Assembly: GCA_025352325.1 (NCBI GenBank)
Contig: JANXTR010000026.1
Span: 1 to 64,000 of the forward strand
DNA: 64,000 bases
Reading direction: 5' to 3'
From: Microbacteriaceae bacterium
GTDB lineage: Bacteria; Actinomycetota; Actinomycetes; Actinomycetales; Microbacteriaceae
The position numbers and the translations under genes were made by a program. Below, one piece after another: positions 1-7,732 of this stretch. The notes beneath the pieces are model-generated. The model did not search any database, had not been told where the DNA came from, and was given only the letters and a program-made list of their open reading frames with translations. Positions within the stretch are counted from its first letter, which is position 1. Every line of letters begins with the position of its first letter.

Positions 1-834
1 CCGCCGGCTTGGACCGAGGTGTGGATCGCCCCGCATCCCAACGGTCACATCCAGGCCACCGGAGTCGCCGCCGCCGGTCGGCGCCAGTACCTGTACCACC
101 CGCAGTGGCGCGAGCAGAAGGACCGTCTCAAGTTCGACCGAATGCTCGCCTTCGCCGAGGCGCTTCCCGCCGCACGCCGTGGGGTGACCCGTGATCTCCG
201 CGGCAGCGAGTTCTTCACGCGCGAGCGGGTGCTCGCGGGGGCGTTCCGCATGCTGGACTCGGGCGCTCTCCGCGTCGGCTCGACGCGCTACGTTGACGAG
301 AACGGAAGCTTCGGCCTCTCTACACTGCTGTGCTCGCATGCGACCGTGCTCGAAGGAGACCGGGTGCGGCTGCGGTTCCCTGCGAAGAGCGGGCACGCCT
401 GGGAGTCCGAGCTCCACGACGGTGACCTCGCCGTACTCGTGGCCGGTCTGAAGCGCCGGGGCGGCCGCGCGCGGCTGCTCGCCTGGCATCACGTGGGGCG
501 GTGGTATCCGCTCACCGCTGAGGAGATCAATGCCGACCTGCGACTGCGTACCGGCGGCGAGTTCTCGGCGAAGGACTTCCGCACGCTCAGCGGGACGGTG
601 ACGGCTGCCCTCGCGCTGGCGCGCACAGGACCGCGACTGAGCGAGCGGGAGCGCAGCAAGGCCATCGTGGAGGCCGTCCGTGCGACGGCGCGCGGGCTCG
701 AGAACACTCCGGCGGTGGCTCGCGCGAGCTACATCGATCCGCGCCTACTCGACCGGTACGCGCACGGGGAGACGATCGACGCGCGTCGTTCTGGTTCGGT
801 CGAGACCCAGTTGAGGGCTTTGCTGTTCGGATGA
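1..834 (+). CDS. DNA topoisomerase IB, 5'-truncated by the window edge
   Basis: The reading frame is open from base 1, so the start lies upstream; 277 residues are visible. Poxvirus/bacterial-type topoisomerase IB relaxes supercoils through a transient 3'-phosphotyrosyl bond. Visible landmarks are PPAWTEVWIAP at the left edge, the Arg in ALRVGSTRYVDENGSFGL, the Lys in AKSGHAW, the Arg in AKDFRT, and the catalytic Tyr in ASYIDP (codon 730-732). The residue equivalent to the viral catalytic His is Asn in LENTPAV, as is common in bacterial members. The gene stands alone, 61 bp before an unrelated small gene. The assignment is firm; only the N-terminal domain is missing from view. Confidence 0.93.
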   Translation, partial: PPAWTEVWIAPHPNGHIQATGVAAAGRRQYLYHPQWREQKDRLKFDRMLAFAEALPAARRGVTRDLRGSEFFTRERVLAGAFRMLDSGALRVGSTRYVDENGSFGLSTLLCSHATVLEGDRVRLRFPAKSGHAWESELHDGDLAVLVAGLKRRGGRARLLAWHHVGRWYPLTAEEINADLRLRTGGEFSAKDFRTLSGTVTAALALARTGPRLSERERSKAIVEAVRATARGLENTPAVARASYIDPRLLDRYAHGETIDARRSGSVETQLRALLFG

Positions 835-846
835 GGTCGACTGTTC

Positions 847-852
847 TAGCGT
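847..852 (+). promoter_or_regulatory. -10 box of the MT0933-like gene
   Basis: TAGCGT lies 43 bp before the ATG at 896. A transcript starting near 859 would have a leader of about 37 nt carrying the AAGGAG ribosome site. No good -35 is visible. Confidence 0.4.
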
Positions 853-895
853 GACATCGACGGGCACGTCCCCCGTCGATGAAGGAGCGGGAACG

Positions 896-1105
896 ATGGG
901 AATCGAAGATCTGGCGGGCGAGGCGCAGAAGCTCCTCGGGAGCGAGCAGGTCCGGTCGGCCCTGAAGAGATCCCAGGCCGAGGACGTGAGCGGCACCATC
1001 CGCGACAAGCTCGAGGACGCGGTTGACGTGGCCATCGGCGGCAAGTTCGACGCTCAGATCAAGGCTGCGCGCGACGCCGCAGACGGAACCGTCGGCGACG
1101 AGTAG
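896..1105 (+). CDS. MT0933-like antitoxin family small protein
   Basis: This 69-residue charged, helical protein starts at an ATG preceded by AAGGAG (883-888). The C-terminal part, DAVDVAIGGKFDAQIKAA, resembles the repeated DAVDKATGGKY-type motif of the MT0933/Rv0909 antitoxin family. In mycobacteria the founding member is paired with a toxin. Here no toxin gene adjoins: upstream is topoisomerase IB and downstream a convergent LacI regulator that ends at the very next base. It is therefore an orphan member, and a role as an antitoxin is not shown by context. A general stress-related small protein is an equally good reading. Confidence 0.6.
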   Translation: MGIEDLAGEAQKLLGSEQVRSALKRSQAEDVSGTIRDKLEDAVDVAIGGKFDAQIKAARDAADGTVGDE

Positions 1106-2170
1106 TCACGCGGGAACGAAGCCGTCCTCGTCGCCGACGGGCGAGTCCAGGAAGGTCGCTGAGCCGGTGCCGTCCGGCGGCGCGGTCGAGGTGCGCATGA
1201 TCAGGCGAGCATGCAGCCGCACCAAACTCGGCGGCTGCACGGGATCCTCGATCTGCCTCAGCAGCAGCTCGACGGCGGCGGCGCCCTGCTCGCGGGGTAC
1301 CTGCTCGAGCGTCGTGAGGCCGAACATCTCGGCATACTCGTGGCCGTCGATCCCGACCACGCTAAGGTCCGTCGGCACCCGGATGCCGAGGCGGCGGGCC
1401 GCGATCATCGTCCCGATCGCGACTTCGTCGCACGTGGCCACGACTGCGGTCGGGCGCGAGCGAGTATCTCCCAGCATGTCGACCGCGGCCGCGTAGCCGC
1501 CCGGCATGCTCACCTCGGAGGCCACGTGCTGGATCTCGGCGGCGAGGCCGGCGTCGGTCATCGAGTCGCGGTAGCCCTTCAGGCGGCGGCGGTCGACCTG
1601 CGCCCAATGACCGTCGACGGTGCCGCCCACGAACGAGATGCGGCGGTGCCCGAGGGCGATGAGGTGCTCCGTGGCTCGTCGAGCCGCGTCGTCGTCGTCG
1701 ATCTCGATGAGACTCGTGCCCATCCCGGCCCCGACGACGCTCACCATCGGCCGGTTCATCGCGACCAGTCGGGTGAACTCGTCGTCCCCGGGCTCGAGAC
1801 CGACGGCGATGAGCCCGTCGAAGCGCTTCCGGGAGAGAAACTGCTCGAAGATGCGCTGACGACCCGCGGTGCCGGGACGGGCGTCGTAGAGGGTGAGATC
1901 GAGGTCCTGAGCGAGCAGCGCATCCTGGATGCCCTCGAGCACCTCGGCGAAGAACCAGCGCGTCACGTACGGCATCAGGATGCCGATGTTCTGGGTGCGG
2001 CCCGTCGCCAGGCTGACGGCGCTGGTCGAGGCGACGTAGCGCAGGGAGTCCGCGGCGGCGACCACGCGCGACCTGGTGGCATCCGACACGTATCCGCTGC
2101 CGGTCAAAGCGCGACTGGCGGTCGACTTCGACACGCCCGCCAGGCGGGCGACATCGGCGATTCCACTCAC
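1106..2170 (-). CDS. LacI-family transcriptional regulator
   Basis: Predicted 354 residues from the GTG at 2170; an in-frame start at 2218 would add 16 residues with no homology. The N-terminal helix-turn-helix begins IADVARLAGVSKSTASRAL (about residues 4-23), followed by a hinge and a periplasmic-binding-protein-like ligand domain (about 60-330), the standard LacI/GalR layout. AGGGAGG lies about 12 nt before the GTG. The gene is divergent from a sugar ABC operon, and the 280-bp gap between them holds several LacI-type palindromes. It therefore probably represses that operon and itself until an oligosaccharide ligand binds. The ligand cannot be read from the sequence. Confidence 0.9.
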   Translation of the reverse strand: MSGIADVARLAGVSKSTASRALTGSGYVSDATRSRVVAAADSLRYVASTSAVSLATGRTQNIGILMPYVTRWFFAEVLEGIQDALLAQDLDLTLYDARPGTAGRQRIFEQFLSRKRFDGLIAVGLEPGDDEFTRLVAMNRPMVSVVGAGMGTSLIEIDDDDAARRATEHLIALGHRRISFVGGTVDGHWAQVDRRRLKGYRDSMTDAGLAAEIQHVASEVSMPGGYAAAVDMLGDTRSRPTAVVATCDEVAIGTMIAARRLGIRVPTDLSVVGIDGHEYAEMFGLTTLEQVPREQGAAAVELLLRQIEDPVQPPSLVRLHARLIMRTSTAPPDGTGSATFLDSPVGDEDGFVPA

Positions 2171-2203
2171 GTTGCCGTGCCGCCTCCCTGCGCTCGGTGA
2201 TCT

Positions 2204-2217
2204 GCAGCCGGTTCCCA
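2204..2217. promoter_or_regulatory. imperfect LacI-type half operator
   Basis: GCAGCCGGTTCCCA repeats the right arm (CCGGTTCC) of the perfect operator 30 bp downstream. It lies just before the regulator start, consistent with autorepression. Confidence 0.35.
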
Positions 2218-2241
2218 ATCATAGAGCATTGTGTCCCAAAA

Positions 2242-2257
2242 GTGGAACCGGTTCCAC
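2242..2257. promoter_or_regulatory. LacI-type operator, perfect 16-bp palindrome
   Basis: GTGGAACCGGTTCCAC is a perfect palindrome with the central CG typical of LacI-family operators. It lies about 70 bp before the regulator start and 196 bp before the binding-protein gene. Confidence 0.7.
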
Positions 2258-2293
2258 AATAAATGCGTGGTGAGGTGGTCGCGACCCGCCCTA

Positions 2294-2307
2294 TGGGAGC
2301 GCTCCCG
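2294..2307. promoter_or_regulatory. second LacI-type operator (CebR-like)
   Basis: TGGGAGCGCTCCCG contains a perfect 12-bp palindrome (2295-2306). It differs by one base from the TGGGAGCGCTCCCA site known for Streptomyces CebR, a LacI-family sugar repressor. Confidence 0.65.
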
Positions 2308-2349
2308 GGCCCGGATATCGCTTGGTTACCGAGTTGTGATCAACATCAG

Positions 2350-2377
2350 TTGCGCTGGACCCGTCCGAATGCATAGT
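2350..2377 (+). promoter_or_regulatory. candidate promoter of the sugar ABC operon
   Basis: TTGCGC (2350-2355), 16 bp, CATAGT (2372-2377). An imperfect LacI-like site, GGGAGCGGTTCCC (2384-2396), follows directly and would cover the transcription start. This is inference from spacing and position. Confidence 0.4.
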
Positions 2378-2383
2378 TTATGC

Positions 2384-2396
2384 GGGAGCGGTTCCC
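2384..2396. promoter_or_regulatory. third LacI-like operator, imperfect
   Basis: GGGAGCGGTTCCC combines a left arm like the 2295 site with a right arm like the 2242 site. It lies between the candidate -10 and the ribosome site of the binding-protein gene. Confidence 0.4.
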
Positions 2397-2452
2397 TACT
2401 GGGGTGCGGCCAGTTACGCGGAGACCCCCGCGTACTCAATGAGGAGGAATAC

Positions 2453-3781
2453 ATGGGCAAGTCACCTGGGCGGCGCCTTCTGGTCCCGCTGACACTTCTG
2501 AGCGTGGCGGGTCTGGTGCTGGCCGGCTGTGCCGAAAGCAGCCCGAGTGGCAGCAGCACCAGCTTGAAGGGCCAGACGGTCAAGATCTCGGGTGGCATCA
2601 CCGGGTCGGAAGCCGACGCTCTCAACGCGACCTTCACCAAGTTCACCAAAGACACCGGCATCAAGGTCGAGTACACCGGTGACAAGGGCTTCGAGGGTAA
2701 CGTCGTCACGAAGGTGAACGGTGGGTCCGCCCCCGACATCGCGATCGTGCCGCAGCCCGGTCTGCTGAAGACTCTGGTCGACACCGGCTCCGTCGTGAAG
2801 CCGGATGCCACCACCACCGCCAACGTCGGCAAGTACTGGTCGGCCGCCTGGAAGAGTTACGGCACCGTCGGGGGCAAGTTCTACGCCGCTCCGATGCTCG
2901 CCAACGTCAAGGGCTTCATCTGGTACTCGCCGGCGAAGTTCAAGGAGTGGGGCGTCAGCGTCCCGAAGACCTACGACCAGCTGCTCACCCTGACCCAAAC
3001 CATCCAGGCGAAGACGAACGCCGCCCCGTGGTGCGCCGGATTCTCGTCCGGTGACGCATCCGGTTGGCCGGGCACGGATTGGATCGAGGACCTCGTCCTG
3101 CGCCAGGCCGGTCCTGACGTCTACGACCAGTGGGTCTCGGGCAAGGTCAAGTTCACCGACCAGCCGATCAAGGACGCCTTCGACGCCGTCGGCAAGATCC
3201 TGCTCGACCCGAAGTACGTGAACGCGGGCTTCGGCGACGTGAAGAGCATCAACTCCACGGCCTTCGCGGATGTCGCGGCGAAGGTGGCGGACGGCACGTG
3301 CCCGATGACCCACCAGGCGTCGTTCCTGTCGTCCAACTTCCTCACGGTGAAGACGGCGGGCGGCAAGGTCCCGACCATCGCTCCGGACGGTGACGTCTAC
3401 GCCTTCATCCTTCCGGGGATCAAGGAGGGCGCCAGCTCGGTCGAGGCCGGGGGCGAGTTCGTCGCCGCCTTCTCCGACAAGCCGGCCGTGCAGAAGGTCC
3501 AGGAGTTCATGTCCAGCCCCGACTTCGCCAACGCGCGCGTCAAGCTGGGTGGCGTCATCTCGGCGAACAACGGCGCTGACCCGTCACTCGCCTCGAGCCC
3601 GTTCTTGACGGACGCGATGAAGACGCTGCAGAGCAAGAACACCGTCGTGCGGTTCGACGCGTCCGACCTGATGCCGGCAACGGTCGGGTCCGGTTCGTTC
3701 TGGAAGGGCATGGTGAACTGGATCGACGGCACTCCGACCGCGAACGTTCTCAGCGCTATCCAGGCCGGATACCAGAACTAG
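2453..3781 (+). CDS. carbohydrate ABC transporter substrate-binding lipoprotein (AglE-like)
   Basis: 442 residues from ATG 2453, which has a strong GAGGAGG site 5 bp upstream. A signal peptide ends in the lipobox LVLAGC (Cys26), so the mature protein is a membrane-anchored lipoprotein. The body is a family-1 solute-binding fold. The stretch around TDWIEDLVLRQAGPDVYDQW resembles alpha-glucoside binding proteins of the AglE type. It should capture a sugar or oligosaccharide for the two permeases that follow. The exact substrate is uncertain. A 12-bp hairpin after the stop probably stabilises or partly terminates the message, giving more binding protein than permease. Confidence 0.88.
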   Translation: MGKSPGRRLLVPLTLLSVAGLVLAGCAESSPSGSSTSLKGQTVKISGGITGSEADALNATFTKFTKDTGIKVEYTGDKGFEGNVVTKVNGGSAPDIAIVPQPGLLKTLVDTGSVVKPDATTTANVGKYWSAAWKSYGTVGGKFYAAPMLANVKGFIWYSPAKFKEWGVSVPKTYDQLLTLTQTIQAKTNAAPWCAGFSSGDASGWPGTDWIEDLVLRQAGPDVYDQWVSGKVKFTDQPIKDAFDAVGKILLDPKYVNAGFGDVKSINSTAFADVAAKVADGTCPMTHQASFLSSNFLTVKTAGGKVPTIAPDGDVYAFILPGIKEGASSVEAGGEFVAAFSDKPAVQKVQEFMSSPDFANARVKLGGVISANNGADPSLASSPFLTDAMKTLQSKNTVVRFDASDLMPATVGSGSFWKGMVNWIDGTPTANVLSAIQAGYQN

Positions 3782-3801
3782 GGCACCTCAGCTCCCGTTC
3801 A

Positions 3802-3838
3802 CAGACGGAGCCGCTCGCAGTGCGGGCGGCTCCGTCTG
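3802..3838 (+). terminator. intra-operon hairpin after the binding-protein gene
   Basis: Perfect 12-bp stem CAGACGGAGCCG (3802-3813) with CGGCTCCGTCTG (3827-3838) and a 13-nt loop, with no T-run. It probably acts as an attenuator or 3' stabiliser between the binding protein and the permeases. Confidence 0.7.
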
Positions 3839-3893
3839 GCCCTATAGTGTGACCCGTTCCCGAGCCCGAAGACGTGCTCAGAAAGGCAGCATC

Positions 3894-5204
3894 ATGACTG
3901 GAATTCTCACTGCTGGCCCGATTGTGAAGAAGCAGCTCCCGCGTCGAACGACCGGGGTCATCGTTGCTGTCGCCGCCGTCCTGATCGCGGCTCTCCTCGT
4001 CTTCATGATCACGAGGAATCCGAACAACAGCGCACTGCCGACTTCGCTCGGATTCTCGCTCAACAGCTTCTTCTCCTGGATCGGCGGGCTCACGCCGCTG
4101 CTCCAGATCCCCATCGTGGTGGCCGTCTTCGCAGTCGTCGTCGGGGTGATCCTGCTCCTCGTGGAGTTCGCTCCTCGGCCGGGTCGCGGGTACTTCTGGC
4201 TGCGGGTCGCGGCCTGCTTCGTGATTCCGGTGATCGCCGCCATGCTGCTGAGGCCCTATCAGAACGCCGTGCTCTACGTCGTCGCGATCGCCCTGCTCGC
4301 CGGGGCGATCCTGTTTTTCGCCGACTACCGGGCGAGGGCGGGCACGGGCTACATCTTCCAGCTCATCACCTTCCTGGCGCCGGCCTCGATCCTGATCCTG
4401 GTCGGCCTGATCTACCCGGCGCTGTCGACGATCTTCCAATCGTTCTTCGACAAGACGGGCAAGCAGTTCGTCGGTCTCGGCAACTACGTCTGGGTCTTCA
4501 CGAACCCGGACGGCTTCTGGTCGGTCATTAATACTCTGATCTGGGCGGCACTGGCCCCGACGATCTCGATCGTCCTCGGGCTCGCGTACGCGGTCTTCAT
4601 CGACAAGGCGCGCGGCGAGAAGTTCCTCAAGGTCATGGTCTTCATGCCAGTGGCGATCTCGTTCGTCGGCGCGGGCATCATCTTCAAGTTCGTGTACGAC
4701 TATCGCCAGGGCCAGCAGATCGGCCTCCTCAACGCGGTCATCACCGCGTTCGGCGGTCAGCCCGTCGGCTGGCTCGACGCGCAGCCGTTCATCAACACGC
4801 TCTGCCTTCTCGCCGTGTTCATCTGGACGCAGACCGGCTTCGCCATGGTGTTCCTGTCGGCCGCGATCAAGGCGGTCCCCACCGAACAGAACGAGGCGGC
4901 GTCGCTCGACGGAGCGAGTTCCTGGCAGCTCTTCCGGAACGTCACCGTCCCCGGGATTCGCTCCTCGCTGATCGTCGTGCTGACGACGATCACGATCGCT
5001 TCGCTGAAGGTGTACGACATCGTGGCGGTGCTCACGGGCGGTCGCTCCAACTCCACCGTGGTCGCCTTCGAGATGGTGAATCAGCAGCAGCGCTTCCAGA
5101 GTTACGGACATTCCGCGGCCCTGGCGCTCGTCCTGTTCCTGTTCGTCACGCCGCTGATCGTCTACAACGTCCGACAGATGCGCAAGCAGAAGGAGATCCG
5201 CTGA
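3894..5204 (+). CDS. carbohydrate ABC transporter permease 1 (AglF/MalF-like)
   Basis: 436 residues from ATG 3894; an earlier in-frame GTG at 3849 lacks a ribosome site. About the first 150 residues hold extra membrane segments before the permease core, the MalF/AglF pattern. The ATPase-contact EAA loop reads EAASLDGASSWQLFRNVTVP (about residue 340). It forms half of the membrane channel for a family-1 (CUT1) sugar importer. Its stop overlaps the next start by 1 bp (TGATG), implying translational coupling. No ATPase gene lies in the cluster, so an MsiK-like shared ATPase encoded elsewhere is inferred. Confidence 0.88.
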   Translation: MTGILTAGPIVKKQLPRRTTGVIVAVAAVLIAALLVFMITRNPNNSALPTSLGFSLNSFFSWIGGLTPLLQIPIVVAVFAVVVGVILLLVEFAPRPGRGYFWLRVAACFVIPVIAAMLLRPYQNAVLYVVAIALLAGAILFFADYRARAGTGYIFQLITFLAPASILILVGLIYPALSTIFQSFFDKTGKQFVGLGNYVWVFTNPDGFWSVINTLIWAALAPTISIVLGLAYAVFIDKARGEKFLKVMVFMPVAISFVGAGIIFKFVYDYRQGQQIGLLNAVITAFGGQPVGWLDAQPFINTLCLLAVFIWTQTGFAMVFLSAAIKAVPTEQNEAASLDGASSWQLFRNVTVPGIRSSLIVVLTTITIASLKVYDIVAVLTGGRSNSTVVAFEMVNQQQRFQSYGHSAALALVLFLFVTPLIVYNVRQMRKQKEIR

Positions 5205-6175
5205 TGGCCGTCATCGATGCCGACCCCAGGTTCGACGCCAAGGCCGCACGGGCCATCGCGCGCACGACGAAGAAGAGCGAGGCGGATGCGCAAAAGCGTC
5301 TGACCTCGAGGGGCGCCACGATCGCGGCGATCATCATCGCGATCATCTGGACGATCCCCACCTTCGGTCTGTTCGTCACGTCCTTCCGGCCCGGTGCCGA
5401 CTCGTCGTCGACGGGATGGTGGACGGTCTTCGCCAACCCCGGCTTCACGCTCTCGAACTACTACGACGCGTTGACGTCGGGAGGGACCGCGCTCACGCTG
5501 GGTGCGTCATTCCTCAACTCGCTGGCCATCGCGATCCCGGCGACAGCGATCCCGATCGCGATCGCGACGCTGGCCGCCTATGCCTTCGCGTGGATCCCGT
5601 TCAAGGGGCGCGGCATCCTGTTCGTCTTCGTGTTCGCTCTGCAGATCGTGCCGATCCAGATGGCCCTCGTGCCGCTGCTCAGCCTGTTCTCACGGGGCCT
5701 GTCGATCAACGGCCTGGGCATCTTCCCCGGGTTCACACTCCGAGACGTCGATCACAGCTTCGCGACGGTCTGGATCGCGCACGCGATCTTCGCGATGCCG
5801 CTGGCGATCTTCCTGCTGCATAACTTCATCTCGGAGATCCCCTCCGAGTTGGTCGAGGCGGCTCGTGTCGATGGCGCCGGGCACGGGCAGATCTTCTTCC
5901 GGATCATCATCCCGCTGTCCACGCCGGCGATCGCGTCCTTCGCGATCTTCCAGTTCATCTGGGTGTGGAACGACCTGCTGGTGGCGACGATCTTCGCGCC
6001 ATCGACATCCCTGCCCCTGACGCAGACGTTGAACTCGCTCTCAGGCTCATGGGGTGACAAGTGGTACCTGCAGTCCGCCGGCGCATTCATCTCGATCATC
6101 GTGCCGCTCATCGTGTTCTTCTCGCTGCAGCGGTTCTTCGTCCGCGGCCTGCTGGCCGGTGCGACGAAGGGTTGA
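5204..6175 (+). CDS. carbohydrate ABC transporter permease 2 (AglG/MalG-like)
   Basis: 323 residues with about six membrane segments. The EAA loop is ELVEAARVDGAGHGQIFFRI (about residue 220). This is the MalG-type partner of the preceding permease. The charged N-terminus of about 40 residues (ARTTKKSEADAQKR) is cytoplasmic and longer than in many relatives. The start overlaps the upstream stop by 1 bp. It is the last gene of the operon and is followed by two hairpins (6215-6254 and 6267-6289). Confidence 0.88.
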   Translation: MAVIDADPRFDAKAARAIARTTKKSEADAQKRLTSRGATIAAIIIAIIWTIPTFGLFVTSFRPGADSSSTGWWTVFANPGFTLSNYYDALTSGGTALTLGASFLNSLAIAIPATAIPIAIATLAAYAFAWIPFKGRGILFVFVFALQIVPIQMALVPLLSLFSRGLSINGLGIFPGFTLRDVDHSFATVWIAHAIFAMPLAIFLLHNFISEIPSELVEAARVDGAGHGQIFFRIIIPLSTPAIASFAIFQFIWVWNDLLVATIFAPSTSLPLTQTLNSLSGSWGDKWYLQSAGAFISIIVPLIVFFSLQRFFVRGLLAGATKG

Positions 6176-6214
6176 TCGTCCGCCGCTCGACCGCCGGATC
6201 GGTCGGGTAGCACG

Positions 6215-6254
6215 GCTCGAGGCGCCTGGGTGGAAGCGGCCGGGTGCCTCGAGC
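6215..6254 (+). terminator. hairpin downstream of the sugar operon
   Basis: 9-bp stem GCTCGAGGC (6215-6223) with GCCTCGAGC (6246-6254) and a 22-nt loop. Confidence 0.45.
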
Positions 6255-6266
6255 AGTAACGCAGGA

Positions 6267-6289
6267 CCCCGAAGGCTGAGGCCTTGGGG
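6267..6289 (+). terminator. terminator-like hairpin of the sugar operon
   Basis: CCCC-G-AAGGC, loop TGAG, GCCTT-GGGG: nine base pairs with one bulged G and a 4-nt loop. Confidence 0.55.
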
Positions 6290-6335
6290 CGATACTCAAG
6301 ACGGCCGGTACCAAGTACTCAGGCCGACAACCGCG

Positions 6336-6401
6336 GGCCGGGACGGCCCTCGGGGAGTGTCGTCGCGGAGGCCAGAAATGGCCTCCGCCTTGAGACGACA
6401 C
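6336..6401 (+). repeat. AGAAAT stem-loop element, copy A
   Basis: GGCCGGGACGGCC (6336-6348) is followed by a perfect 9-bp stem GCGGAGGCC (6365-6373), loop AGAAAT (6374-6379), GGCCTCCGC (6380-6388), nested in an outer 8-bp stem GTGTCGTC (6357-6364) with GACGACAC (6394-6401). Related elements lie at 50528-50580 and, inverted, at 19467-19490. It may double as a terminator for the sugar operon. Confidence 0.7.
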
Positions 6402-6408
6402 GCCCGGG

Positions 6409-6437
6409 TTGCAGCAATGGCAACCGTGTGGCAAACT
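6409..6437 (+). promoter_or_regulatory. candidate promoter of the S10 operon
   Basis: TTGCAG (6409-6414), 17 bp, CAAACT (6432-6437), leaving a leader of about 315 nt. The -10 is weak by consensus but the position fits. Confidence 0.4.
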
Positions 6438-6759
6438 CGTCTAGTTCAACATTCTGTGCGTTCGCGTGCGGATCACTGTCAGAGCAGTGCACAACCGAAA
6501 GTGCTGTGCCTCGCCGAGTTGCTGAAACTCAGGCGGGGGACCGGTTCTTGTCTCAGGTTGGGCGGCGGGCAGAAGAACACAGTTTCACTCGAATCCGAAG
6601 ACCTCCAGGGTCGAGGTATGTCGTGCGCCCCGAAGGGGCTGCGACACGCCCGACCACGTAGGTCGGATGGATTGACAGAAGAACAGCGGTGCGCGAGCAG
6701 AGATGTGTCGCGCGGGTACGGGTCCGAGAAGGATGCCGTGCGGAAATAGGAGGAAAGAC

Positions 6760-7068
6760 ATGGCGGGACAGAAGATCCGCATCCGGCTCAAGTCGTACGA
6801 CCACGCCGGCCTCGACGCGTCGGCGCGCAAGATCGTCGACACGGTGACCCGCGCAGGCGCGACCGTCGTCGGTCCGGTGCCCCTGCCCACGGAGAAGAAC
6901 GTGATCGTCGTGATCCGTTCTCCCCACAAGTACAAGGACAGCCGCGAGCACTTCGAGAAGCGCACCCACAAGCGCCTCATCGACATCATCGACCCGACGC
7001 CGAAGGCCGTCGACTCGCTCATGCGACTCGACCTCCCTGCCGACGTCAACATCGAGATCAAGCTCTAA
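6760..7068 (+). CDS. rpsJ: 30S ribosomal protein S10 (uS10)
   Basis: 102 residues from an ATG with AGGAGGAAAG just upstream; an in-frame extension to 6703 is not needed. The sequence [20 protein letters not shown] is typical uS10. It sits in the 30S head and also serves in NusB-NusE antitermination. It is the first gene of the S10 operon, 11 bp before rplC. Confidence 0.98.
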   Translation: MAGQKIRIRLKSYDHAGLDASARKIVDTVTRAGATVVGPVPLPTEKNVIVVIRSPHKYKDSREHFEKRTHKRLIDIIDPTPKAVDSLMRLDLPADVNIEIKL

Positions 7069-7079
7069 GGGATAGCGCA

Positions 7080-7730
7080 ATGACTTTCACCAAGACGACC
7101 AAGGGACTACTGGGCACCAAGCTCGGCATGACCCAGGTCTGGGATGAGAACAACAAGCTCGTTCCCGTCACCGTCGTTCAGATCTCTCCGAACGTGGTCA
7201 CCCAGGTCCGCTCGATCGAGAAGGACGGCTACGCAGCCGTCCAGATTGCGTACGGCGCCATCGACCCGCGCAAGGCGAACAAGCCGGCGACCGGTCACTT
7301 CGAGAAGGCCGGCGTCACGCCGCGCCGTCACCTCACCGAGGTGCGCACCTCCGATGCGGCCGACTACACGCTTGGCCAAGAGCTCGCTGTCGACATCTTC
7401 GAGTCCGGCCAGTACGTCGACGTCGTCGGCACCAGCAAAGGCAAGGGGTTCGCCGGTGTGATGAAGCGTCACAACTTCAAGGGCGTCTCTTCCTCGCACG
7501 GTTCGCACCGCAACCACCGCAAGCCCGGCTCGATCGGCGCGTCCTCGACGCCCAGTCGCGTCTTCAAGGGCATGCGGATGGCCGGGCGCATGGGTGGCGA
7601 CCGCGTCACCGTGCAGAACCTCAAGGTGCACTCGGTCGATCTCGAGAACGGCCTCGTGCTGATCAAGGGAGCCGTCCCAGGCGCTCGCGGTCGCATCGTC
7701 TTCGTCCGCAACGCTGTGAAGGGAGCCTGA
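7080..7730 (+). CDS. rplC: 50S ribosomal protein L3 (uL3)
   Basis: 216 residues. It contains [13 protein letters not shown] near the N-terminus and the extended loop [19 protein letters not shown] (about 136-155) that reaches towards the peptidyl-transferase centre. An early 50S assembly protein. Length is normal, and the gene ends 2 bp before rplD. Confidence 0.98.
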   Translation: MTFTKTTKGLLGTKLGMTQVWDENNKLVPVTVVQISPNVVTQVRSIEKDGYAAVQIAYGAIDPRKANKPATGHFEKAGVTPRRHLTEVRTSDAADYTLGQELAVDIFESGQYVDVVGTSKGKGFAGVMKRHNFKGVSSSHGSHRNHRKPGSIGASSTPSRVFKGMRMAGRMGGDRVTVQNLKVHSVDLENGLVLIKGAVPGARGRIVFVRNAVKGA

Positions 7731-7732
7731 CC

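Larger units (their letters stand above)
6176..6759 (+). other. intergenic region between sugar operon and S10 operon
   Basis: 584 bp without a credible gene. From left to right it holds two terminator-like hairpins (6215-6254, 6267-6289), a large composite stem-loop with an AGAAAT loop (6336-6401), a candidate promoter (6409-6437), and an untranslated leader of about 315 nt before rpsJ. The leader contains a further small hairpin near 6621-6645 around GCCCCGAAGGGGC and could carry ribosomal-protein feedback sites. The genes often found before rpsJ (rpsL, rpsG, fusA, tuf) are not here. Confidence 0.6.

Noticed and set aside
6402-6759. Riboswitch or named r-protein leader upstream of rpsJ
   Set aside because: Hairpins exist, but I cannot match them to a known class by eye.
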